Origin: Pycnopodia helianthoides
Taxonomy: Eukaryota > Echinodermata > Asteroidea > Forcipulatida > Asteriidae
Direction: 5' to 3'
DNA length: 64,000 bases
Assembly (NCBI GenBank): GCA_032158295.1
Contig: CM063250.1
Location: 7,489,001 to 7,553,000 of the forward strand
Shown here: piece by piece, positions 20,426 to 31,800 of the stretch
How the letters are laid out: each line of letters begins with the position of its first letter
How positions within the stretch are numbered: the first letter of the stretch is position 1
Translations under genes and position numbers: made by a program
The notes under the pieces: generated by a model
Told to the model about the DNA's origin: nothing
What the model saw: only the letters and a program-made list of their open reading frames with translations
The model's database searches: none

Positions 20426-21192
20426 GGCCATTTTATAGATTACCTAAAAACTGACGAATAATTGATAATTGATACTAGCTGATCTGTACACAAAAACGTA
20501 CACGTATGTACTGATTGAAATGATTGTTCTATATATATTACTTACTGATTGTTAAATAATTTAAGATTTGCTTATTCAGCTAAGATGTGATGCTTACATA
20601 TTTTATTTACTTCGTATTATCGTACTATTGTAGAAAATTATACAAATTTATTTATCAACCTGAATGTTCAAAAAAAATGGTTTGAAGTTGGGCTTTGAGA
20701 AAGTGTACAATAAAATTGCTGCTTTTAGATGTAGCTTTGCTGTTCTCGCTGCTTCCTGTAAATTAAAGAATTAGTATTACCTTGATAACACAACTCAATC
20801 TTTGTTGACAGAAAAAAATGTCCGCTTTTAGAAAATGGTGATTAAATACATGATGTTACTGTGCCGGACTCATGGCACTCAACTTTCATACCATGAACAA
20901 ACCAATACATACATGTACATACTCCAAATCTACTGTTGTAACATCACTTTAAACTCTATTGCCAAGAGTGTATTAAAGGGTTGAAGATTCAACCATCATT
21001 TGCTTTGCCCTTACCCTAACCCTTAATGTCAACTCTTTTGTACCGGGCTGCAAGGCATATAAACTCATTCAAAAGCCTAAATCAGATGAAAATTAAGACA
21101 TGAACCAATCATCATGAGAAATGTCTCTGTTTTGAGAAAATGAAAGTAAAAAAGTGTAACTACTGTGCTAAAACAACATACACTGTACATAC
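20426..21192. other. Intergenic stretch between satellite and MITE
   Basis: AT-rich with no gene recognised. TTTATT near 20647 on the + strand is AATAAA on the - strand and could serve transcripts of the convergent PDE12-like gene, but it lies about 1.9 kb beyond that gene's stop, so this is only a possibility. Confidence 0.3.
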
Positions 21193-21547
21193 TTAAAGGC
21201 AGTGGACACTATTGGTAATTACTCAAAATAATTATTAGCATAAAACCTGACTTGGTAACGAGTAATGGGGAGAGGTTGATAGTATAAAACATTGTGAGAA
21301 ACGGCTCCCTCTGAAGTAACGTAGTTTTTGAGAAAGAAGTAATTTTCCACCAATTTGATTTTGAGACCTCAGAATTAGATTTTGAGGTCTCGAAATCAAG
21401 CATCTGAAAGCACACAACTTCGTGTGACAACTTCAACGACCAATTGAGCTCAAATTTTCACAGGTTTGTTATTTTATGCAAATGTTGAGATACACCAAGT
21501 GAGAAGACTGGTCTTTGACAACAACCAATAGTGTCCAGTGTGTTTAA
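21193..21547 (+). mobile_element. TTAA-flanked MITE, family 2
   Basis: It begins TTAAAGGCAGTGGACACTAT and ends ATAGTGTCCAGTGTGTTTAA. The interior block ('GAGAAACGGCTCCCTCTGAA', 'AAGCACACAA', 'CTCAAATTTTCACAGG') matches the copy at 3606-3992. Non-coding. Confidence 0.75.
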
Positions 21548-21910
21548 AAGCCACTGTTGTTACTCTAAACTGTATAGGTCTATTGCTAAGGGTGAACTCC
21601 AAAGGTAAAGAATCAACCACCATTAGCTTTGCACAACTAAGATGAACTTCAATCTGGCTCTAAACTGTCCGTCAGCTTTAGGCCTTTCCCTGGTGGCATC
21701 AAAAGCATCCACTCAGTAACTGATGCTTCCCTGGCCTGGATGTCTACCTTTGACCTACAACTATAGGCTATAAGAAGAAATTTAAAATGGCTGCTTTTAG
21801 ATGTAGCTTTCATCTCACTGACTCTTGTACTAATTTAAGAATAGACCGATTGGTGTCCAGAGTCAAGTGACTCATAGGCATAGTTTTATCTATCATTTAA
21901 AACTGCAGTG

Positions 21911-22465
21911 GATGATACTAAAGGTCAGACAGTAGGAGGGTTGAGGTGTGCTGTGTAGATGCATTCACCACATGATATCACATTGCAGGCTGGCATAGTT
22001 GATCTATTATTCAAAACCGCAGTTGATGATATTGAAGGGTCAGACAGTAGGAGGGTTGACTATGTGCTGTGTAGATGCATTCACCACATGATATCACATT
22101 GCAGGCTGGCATAGTTGATCTATTATTCAAAACCAAAGTGGATGATATTGAAGGGTCAGACAGTAGGAGGGTTGACGGTGTGCTGTGAAGATGCATTCAC
22201 CACATGATATCACATTGCAGGCTGGCATAGTTGATCTATCATTCAAAACCACAGAGGATGATACTGAAGGCTCAGACAGTAGGAGGGTTGACTGTGTGCT
22301 GTGTAGATGCATTCACCACATGACATCACTCAAAACTAGTGGATGACATTGAATGGTCAGACAGTAGGAGGGTTGACTGTGTGCTGTGTAGATGCATTTA
22401 CCACATGACATCACTCAAAACTAGTGGATGACATTGAATGGTCAGACAGTACGAGGGTTGACTGT
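21911..22465. repeat. Minisatellite, 115-bp unit, shortened to 86 bp in the last copies
   Basis: The motif GTCAGACAGTAGGAGGGTTG recurs at about 21924, 22039, 22154, 22270, 22356 and 22441. The first spacings are about 115 bp; the last two are about 86 bp after loss of a block containing 'TTGCAGGCTGGCATAGTTGA'. A stray related copy lies at about 23931-24035. The array ends about 60 bp from the stop codon of the PDE12-like gene, so it may lie in its 3' UTR. Confidence 0.8.
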
Positions 22466-22526
22466 GTACTGTATTCACCATCTGATGTTACCGTGGGCCA
22501 TCACATATGGATGATACTGAATACCG

Positions 22527-22831
22527 TTACCTGTCAACCTTCCATCCAAGCTCACAAACCAAAGCCAAGTGATCCGAAGGGAAGACGGCATTAGGCAGGG
22601 CAATGTGTCTTGTTACCTCTTCATGGGAGGACAGCGGGATGACTCGTTGGAGATCAATCTTATCCTCCTCCACCATGATATGGTCCAGCTTGCCTTGGAA
22701 GCTGGCCACAAAGTTAGTGTAGTCGACATCCTTGCAGACGTCTTGAAAAGTGATGGGATGATCGAGAGCCACTCCTCCGCAGAACTCCTCTTTGCCATCT
22801 GTAGAGACAAGATTTGACACTTTCAACCATT
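22527..22831 (-). CDS. PDE12: PDE12-like exon 7 (C-terminus)
   Basis: The acceptor on the - strand is CATCCAG|AA. It encodes ...DVDYTNFVASFQGKLDHIMV, then VIPLSSHEEVTRHIALPN and FPSDHLALVCELGWK, the very conserved end of PDE12 with the catalytic Asp-His pair, then VDR and stop. Confidence 0.93.
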
Positions 22832-25800
22832 CTGGATGAAATGAAGATATTTCATGCAAAAACAACAAATCTCAATTTGGTATGAAGAAATTTGTATATA
22901 AAGAGTGTAGTGGCCAAGTGCCTTGAAATCAAATTGCGGTTTCTGAACGATCGGAGTAGAGTTTTAGTCCTGACAATGGCTTTTGTATCTTGGGAATGAC
23001 ACCTGGCTGTGACCGTGTCTCATCACATGCTGATATGAATGACTAGCAACCTTTCGCCCATTTGGTAGACTTGGTGCAAGTCAGTAATTTATGAGCCTTT
23101 TGTAACGTGCCCTCTAGTGTCAATTAAATGCCAATCCAGTGAAATGTGGATCCTCAAATCCATCACAGGTTTTTGCACGACCTATGGAGCTCGTCCACCA
23201 ATTTGGGTAGCAGCCAATGAGATTGCAGCATTCAGCGTATCAGGGTGCATTATCAATATGTATAGAAGAAATCTTAACTTTGACCTAAAAATTGATGCAT
23301 ATTCTAGACTTCCTTACTCTGCCAACTTTGCGTCTGAAAAATGGTGACTACATTGATGAAGATCATTGTGCAACGGTGGTTTTGGATTGTGGATGCTTGC
23401 TTCTTGAATGTTTTGGGCTCATCGTTTAAGATGAAGAAGTCAAGTTCCTTAGATTCTGGCAGCCTGTCTGCCGGTGAAACAATAATTAAGTGGGGTATTG
23501 TTTTGTTGTTAAAATTATAAAATTTGACAATCTTTTGGGGCTAGTCTGTTTTTTCTGCATTGACTTCGGGAGTGACCATGAGGGTGGTGGGGCTGGGGGA
23601 GCTCAGGCTCCCATGAACTAGCAGGAGTGGAAGGGTCAGGAGTCCGAGCATGGGGAGGAAGCAGGCAGACAGTAGGTATGTATCATAGTTAACACGCACA
23701 CTGGCCGCAAGAACAGTCCACATGTGAGGTTCCGGCTGGTCTGAGGTGGGATTTCAACCGGGTCCACAAAGATGAAAGGCAAGGAAAGATCCCCAATTAA
23801 CATTCTCAACTCCTTTAACCCTCCTACTGTCAGTGACTCTTGGCAACATTTCCAGTGAATTGACCAACCATTTGAAACCATTCAACTGCCAAGGTTGTGT
23901 ACGGTGGCATAACTGTGCACAGAACTAACTGTGTACTGTGTACATGCATTCCCTCATGGTATCATATTGCAGGCTGGCATAGTTTATCTATCATTCAAAA
24001 CCACAGTGAATGGTATTGAATGGTCAGACAGTAAGAGGTTAAAGTATGCAGCACCCCCATCCAAATGGGCACACAGATTACTAAACATTCAAATCCACAA
24101 TCTCAACCCTCGCAGGTACCCATGTACTCATGGGTGATAAGAGGCAATTGCACATAGTTAAGTGCCTTGCCCAAGAGCACAAGTGTCACGATCGGGATTC
24201 GAACCACCACTGATGACTCGGCCATCAGAATTAGAGTCCAATGCCATAGACCACTCTGCCACGACACCTTCAGTTCTTATCTCAATATATATTTTTCTCA
24301 AAGTAACCAATCTTGACTTACTTGAATACCACTCCACAGAGTTCTGTTGGATGCTCCCCTTGGTTAGATACTTGTACACACCGCTGGAGGGCGAGCTATT
24401 GAGATCACCCATGAGAACAATTGCAGGCCGAGAGTGATCACTCTACAAAACAAATATGAATAATGATAATAATAACAATAATAACAAAAAAATTATACAA
24501 ACGTTTAATGCTTATGAGTGCAAAGGTGAGAAAATTTTCATGAGTTTAAATGTTCAACAAGATGAAACCAAGTCGAATGGAGTATTCCATCTTTCAAAGT
24601 ATGAACATATTCTCACCACTGCACTTGTAAACATTTCTTATTTGTTTTATATAACATCAATGTGGATCTTTGTCATTTGATTGGAAGTTAAATCTACAAT
24701 TGAATAAATAAATAAACATGATTGTATTCTGGTATCAACTATGAGGGCGTTTTGTACTGCTGTGCAATAGTCAAAAGGTCCAGTGTGCAATAGTCAAAAG
24801 GTCTAGTGTGCAATAGTCAAAAGGTCTAGCGTACAATAGTCAAAAGGTCTAGCGTACAATAGTCAAAAGGTCCAGTGTGCAATAGCCAAAAGGTCCAGTG
24901 TGCAATAGCCAAAAGGTCTAGCGTACAATAGTCAAAAGGTCTAGCGTACAATAGTCAAAAGGTCTTGTGTGCAATAGTCAAAAGGTCCAGTGTGCAATAG
25001 TCAAAATGTCTAGTGTACATAACAGTCCAAAGGTATAGTGTGCAATAGTAAACAAAAAAAAACGTGGGACAAAAATAATAATAATACTTGGTTCTAGCAT
25101 ATCGCTTCATCACACCCTATGGGCGTTTCAAAGCGCTCATTATTGGTTTTTCAACAGGATAAGCAGAGCTATGTGTTGAATTATGAGACCCGTTTATGTA
25201 GCACCTTCTAATGGTTTACAAGGTGCTGCGGTGCATTCAGCTTTCATTTTGCAAAGTAGTGCTCTCTGTACGAACATTAAAAAAAACTTTTTACAACCCA
25301 TTAGAAGGACTTACATCACCCTTGTACATTGAGCAGACCTTCTGCAGATGCTTCACTAGGATTGCAGTCTGTATGAGACGAAGGTGGGCCGCTCTTGGAT
25401 GGAAGTAAAGATGAGTATTGGCAACACACAGTCTCCTGGACGGGTCGCTGATGAGTTCAAAGACGGCAACCTGAAGAGATAAAAAACACGCTTTGTTTAA
25501 TGCGGTTGTGGCTGAAACGAAGTTCATGAAGTTGACCTCAACAGTCACAAATCCTCCAAAATCCTCTTCAGGGCCAAACAACAATCACTTATCACTGGAA
25601 CAGTTAAACCAATCTTGTCTATGTCCAATCATTTGAATGTCGAGTCACCAAAGGTTGGATTTTTTTTTAAAGGATATGCGAGGGTCTCTAGCCAAAAACA
25701 CTCTAGGGAAAGGGTTACAAGTTAATGTGCGTACATTCAATTCAAACTGATTGTTTAAGGGGAGGGTATACCTTTGGTAATTACTCCAAAAAATAATGGC

Positions 25801-28800
25801 CAAAAAAACTTACTTGGCAAGAAGCACTGCAGCTGTTGATAATGTATACCATGATGAGAAACAATTTCCTTCTTAGGAATAAGGTTTCAGATAAAGGGAT
25901 CCAAAAACATTTCAATCTGAGAAACGTTTCTGTATGAAACATTTCTCAGATTGTGTATTCCATTTATGGATTATTGACTCCTGCATGGATATAACCGCTC
26001 CAGTTTTGGCGATATCTCAAAAACGCTACCACCCTTTGAAATGAAATTTTCACAGGTTGGTTTTATTGTGTGTGTCTACATTTATATAGGACTAAAACAA
26101 TCGAACGGTTCAAAAAACCAAAGGCATACTTTGCCTTAAAAAAATAGATACACAACCAGTGAAAAATGAGTTGAATAGACTTTATGCATATATGCACATT
26201 TGAGTAGAGTGCCCTCGCCAAGAGGTCAGACGGTGGTTGCTCATTGGCCCATCCTGAGCACCGCGTGTACAAATCTGTGCATGTCCATTGTTTTGTCATA
26301 ACTTTACCTCAAAGATGGCGGCAGGATGAGGACAATGCGTAAGGCCTATTCAGTTGTTTATGCCAAAAGAAATAAGATCAGATTCAAACAAATAAATAAT
26401 ACCTCTGGAATCAGGGATCATACCTTAACCCCTCGAAAAGGGGAACTTTCAAGCATGAATTCCAGCACCCTTTGTCCCTCTTTGTATGAGCGAACCGAAG
26501 CAATGCACTGAGCACACTACACTATGGACTGTCCGTGCATGTTTACATTCTAGTATTCCGAGTTTTTACAAAAAAGGGTGAACAAGTCACCCGATTTCTG
26601 GCACAGAAAATATTTGCGTGTATCCGGTGTTTACTGGTTCAGTGAACACTTGGTGCAAAAGTTAAAGAACATAATTTCTAGCCAGCCAGGAAATGCCAGG
26701 ACATGTTCAAGGTAACTCATTTTTTTTTCAAATGAGGTAAAGTGTTCCACCAACAATTCGTCTTATGGGCGCTCAAACATACTGAAAGATAGCTTCTATA
26801 CATTATCTCATGGAAACTATCCACACAAAAACCAAATAGTGACAAGAAAGCCACACTAGTGATAAGAAAACCTATAAGGATTTCTTAGGTTATGATTTAA
26901 TGTTATTGCAAAATTGAGATAGGTTTTTGCACTGACGGGAGTATTTATAAGAGTCTGACCAACCTGTACGATAGCAGCAAGACCCAGGAACCTCTTGAGC
27001 ATTGCTTTACTTTGAACGACGACTTCAAGGAGACCTCGGTGAAGTGGCTCCTTCTCAAGGGCCTCGCAGAAGGCAACGTCATGGCTGCCGAGTAATCTGA
27101 AATATGGAGAAGAGTTTCAAAAATATACTGGCGTGAATTGCTGCTGCGATAGAAAAAAGTGGCACCATAGATGATTTTTGCTCCGTAGGGTCATCGACTT
27201 GTTTTTTTTTCAACGTGATCTAGGCAAAAATATAAGGAAAGATACAATAAAAGTCACATGTGAAAGTTTCAGCTGAATACATACTTGTTCAGAAAATTGA
27301 AAAACTGTCAAGGTATTTTCACAAGAATGTCGAATCCATCCACATTTAGCGAGATGAAAGCGAGTACCAACCGCATCTCTGGCGCAGTATTTGCGAACAG
27401 ACACCAACCCTCAGAAATCTGAGAAACGATTCATGCATGAATCGCTTCAGATGTTTTTGGGTGGAAAACTATCCAAACCATATTACTTCGAAGGGAATCC
27501 TTTCTCAAGAAAGTTTATACTATCATTATCAACAGCTGTAGTGCTTCTTACCAAGTAAGTTTTTATGGTCATTACTGTTTTTAGTATTTACCAATCAATG
27601 ACCCTACCTAATTTCATGAAAATTTCCACTAGACCACTCTTGCTTTTTAGCTTATCACTCTCACTGGTCCAGAAATCTTTTTACAAGAAAATATTTCAAC
27701 ATTTTGCAAAAATTGTTTTCAAAGATTTCCCCCCGTTTATTTTACTGTAGACAAATCAACATTTTAAACACATTCTATTAACCATTTTATGTCGGATGAT
27801 GCCCTTTTCAGCCAAACTTTTTCAAACTGAATAATGGTAGACGTTTTATGAGCGCCCGGAACACCTTAGGAGGGTCCTGTTTTTGGTTGTAGTCAGTTCA
27901 CCGGCTGATGTAAAATTACGCCCCAGGACAAATCATTCGGTAGCGTTAGCTTGCAAAGGCTATCCTTCATTTCCTTGTACATCAAGGGAAAAAGTGTACT
28001 GGAATTTATGCTTGAAATCTTTCATTTTCCAGGGGATTATTGTGTAATCCCCTATTCCTGACCTTCGTCTTTTGTTGTACAAATTAGGATTACTAGAGAT
28101 CAATAGGCTGCCAACATTGTTTCTCATTCGGCGAATGAGAGATTTCAGCATACCATGGCCAATAATTTACCATGGCTAACACTAACAGCCAAGTTCGAGC
28201 ATACTAATGACAAGACATTCCATGAGTTCTTGGAAGAGAAAGAAAAAATCCTGATGCATTAAATGAGAGTTTAATTTGCACCGGGGCTAAAGAATATTAT
28301 TTGGTTTTGCTCTTTCACCAATGTGTGTAAAGAAAGTATACTCAGTAAGTCAGAAGATTCTGTGAAAAAAAAATCCACAGGCATATTACTCAGGTGGGAT
28401 TCGAACCCAAGAACTTTACAATACTAGAACAGATGTCTTACCAACTAGAACACCCAGATTGCTCGGTAGCTAGAGGCAGTTAGAATCCTATATTTTAGCG
28501 GGTACCGCAACAATTCAAATAGATGTTAAACTTGTACCAGGGATAAAGAATATTGTTTGGTTTTGCCCTTTCACTGATGTGTGTAAAGCACTGTATACTC
28601 AGTAGGCATATTACTCAGGTGAGATTCGGACCAACAACCTTTGCCATTCTAGAGCAGATGTCTTACTAACTAGACCACTGAGATTACTAGATGGCAGTTT
28701 GAATCCTATATTTTAGCAGTGGGTACCGCAACAAATCAAATAGATGTTAAATTTCCACCCGAGTAATATGCCTGTGGTTTTTTTTCACAGAACTCTGGAA

Positions 28801-31800
28801 GTACCGAGTATACAGAGATTTACACACATGGGCAAAACCAAATAATATTAAATGAAAGTGTTTGTTGTCTCGATTTTGTTTAGTCATGGTTTCATTGTGA
28901 CAACAATATTCTCAACTCAGGAAAGGTCCAAACAATTCTTTAAAATAATACCGCGCAGAGGCACGGTAAAATAATTATTACTACCGAATTGAAGTGCGAC
29001 AAAATCTCTGCCCCAACCCCCACACCCCAATGCACTCCTCCCCAACCCCTGTCAGACTCTTTGTACAACCATGAGAATGTTCACAAACCTTCGTATGACC
29101 ATGAGAATGTTCACAAACCTTTGTATGACCATGAGAATGTTCACAAACCTTCGTATGACCATGAGAATGTTCACAAACCTTTGTATGACCATGAGAATGT
29201 TCACAAACCTTTGTATGACCATGAGAATGTTCACAAACCTTTGTATGACCATGAGAATGTTCACAAACCTTTGTATGACCATGAGAATATTCACAACTTA
29301 CAGAACAAGCTTTTTACCTGAATTTGTCTGTCTTGTAGAAGATAGCTTCTCCTTCAGGCACGTTACCATGCTTACAGCGAAGCATCCCTTCATAGCCAGA
29401 CATCATAAGAGATGGTAACAGGACGTTCTCAAAACTCTTCCTGCCAACCTCCTGAAGGCACAAGATATCTGCATTGTATCCTGCAATCACAAAATCAACT
29501 ACACTATTATATATTTCTGGTAATGAAACCAAGGATGCCTCTCAATGACAATTTAATAATAGTGAAATTTATAACAGGGCATGTCTGTCAGACTTGACAC
29601 TCGTGGCGCAACTGAGAGGAGAGGGCAAAATTGCGAGAAGAAAACAACAATCTGACTGATTAAGTTAGATACTGCAGAAAAGGTAGGTTTTTAACTGAAT
29701 TTTGCATTGTTTACGTACGAGGTTTCTTTTCTGAGTTCAGTAGGGAGTCTGTTCCAAAGTGATGGGCCAAATCATGAGAACGATTGACTTCCCAAGAATG
29801 CCGTGAGGAAACTTGTAAGTAAGGGTGCTTGCTATGTGATCCAGAAACACCCTACTCTTCCATGATAAGTGTTCTGGGTTCTTTTACATGCACTGAATTA
29901 TTAATGTGAGGATTAATGTGCGGGTGCTCTACCAACTGAGCTATCTTGCCCTAATGTTGGCGGTCTCCTTATTTTGACAATATCTTTGTTCGGGTGTCCC
30001 AGTCAGAAGCCATTCAACCTGTACTTGCTGTATAGCCAGGATTGTCACAAGGCTTGGTCTAAACTATGAAGCCAACTGAACCTCTGGGCCTGGGTGTTAT
30101 ACATGTACATGTATTACAGGGAACTGATGCTTTGTCATGTTTCTGGGTCCCTGTAAGATGAAGCCCCTGGACGTTCCCTTTAACAAGAGGGGGGTTTCCC
30201 AAACTGAATCTCCTGTATAAATGAGTTCTACATTACAGAGAGTTGGTAGCATGCTCAGGTCATTCTTTGGTATTGGAGATGAAAACATTTACCAGCCCCC
30301 CCCCTCCCAAACCCCCCCCCCCAATAATTTCTGTGACTGTACACACAAACTTTTGACAAAAACACAAACTCCATGGAAATATGATTTATAGACTAATTCA
30401 AGCGCGCAAGTGCTTCAAGCAGCGCCACCATTGCTGGGCACTAGCAGCGCAACCCCTGGGAGCTACATGGTTATAACAAGGAGCTTCTGAGTACAGTATC
30501 CCTGGCATTAGAGAAGTAGATCAAAGAGCAGGATTTCCTCTTATTTACAACAGCTGATCTTTGCACTTGGGAGACATGAACAAAAGTCTATAAATGAACC
30601 ACAAGTTTGAAATGTCTCCTCCCCTGGATTTACCTGCGAGCTCCTTGAGAAGGACCTGCTCCCTGTAATCAATCTCCAGCACCTCCTTGGGGCAGTACGG
30701 ATAAAGGAAATCTCTGGAGTAGTCCGAGTCTGCATACATGTCTGCCAGTACGTTGTATGATACCACTCTGAAACTGAAACAAGTCACGATGGTAAAATTA
30801 TTAACAGTCTTTCACTTCGTGAACAATAAACCTGACGAAGCTTCCCCAATACACAGTGCAGGCCTGATACTTCATGGGGGGCAATGGCCTCCATGCCCCT
30901 GGTCACTGCCTTTGGGTTTTTGAAATGTTCCAATAGAAATTTGTATTTAAAGGAACATTACAGAATTGGTTTTTGCTACAAAACAGTTGCTGGCAGTGTA
31001 AGCACTTTATTAATCCACCATATACATAAACTGACAAACCTGTAAAAGTTTGAGATCGATCGGCCACGGGTCACGAGAAAATAGTGAAAAACGATTACAC
31101 ATTTGCATGAAATCATATGGATTCAACAAATGAATAAAACGCTCACTGAGCGATAAACTCCAATCGGAAAATTAGTTTATTCATTTCTCATCAAATATGG
31201 CATTTCAGACAGAAATATTTCAAGGGATGTTTTCTACTATCATCATCATTAGACCGTGTAAATTTTATGTAAATCTGTGATCAAAAGTATTTACAAGTTT
31301 TTCTTACAATTTGTATGTTCTTTAAGGTTCCTCGTTGAGTGCCCTTTACTAAGGAAAAAAACTACCTTGCCCCAACAAAAACACCAGGCCTGCAAGATCT
31401 TCATGATCAATAAATCTTCTGAAACTTCCCAAATATACAGTACATACCAAATACTTTATGCGGGCAATTGTCTCTATGCCCTGGTCATTGCCTTAGTGCC
31501 CCTAGAATTAGAAATGTTCCAGTAGAAATTTATCTTTCCTCATGGAGATGCCCCTAACTCTATGGAAAAATCCACCTTGCCCTGACAAAAACAAAATGCC
31601 AGGCCTGTCACTGTTGTATGGGCATATCATGCCCTATGCATGGTTGTACCTCACATAGGCAATGGAGGCAACTGTCTCCATGCCCCTGGTCTTTGCCTTG
31701 GTGCCCCTAGAAATGTTCCAGTAGAAATTTCTATTTCCCTCATGGAGGTGCCCTTATATACTCTATGGAAAAAAAAATCCACCTTGTCAACTGACAAAAA

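Larger units (their letters stand above)
27097..29317 (-). other. PDE12-like intron 3 with repeats
   Basis: It contains a family 2 MITE fragment (27409-27597), a SINE cluster (28265-28850) and a 30-bp tandem repeat (29063-29294). Between about 27600 and 28260 nothing was recognised. Confidence 0.6.

Noticed and set aside
24761..25050. CRISPR-like array
   Set aside because: Direct tandem repeat without unique spacers, in an animal intron.
29052..29418. Three overlapping frames of 80-115 codons
   Set aside because: They follow a 30-bp tandem repeat; frames are open on both strands and lie in a PDE12 intron.
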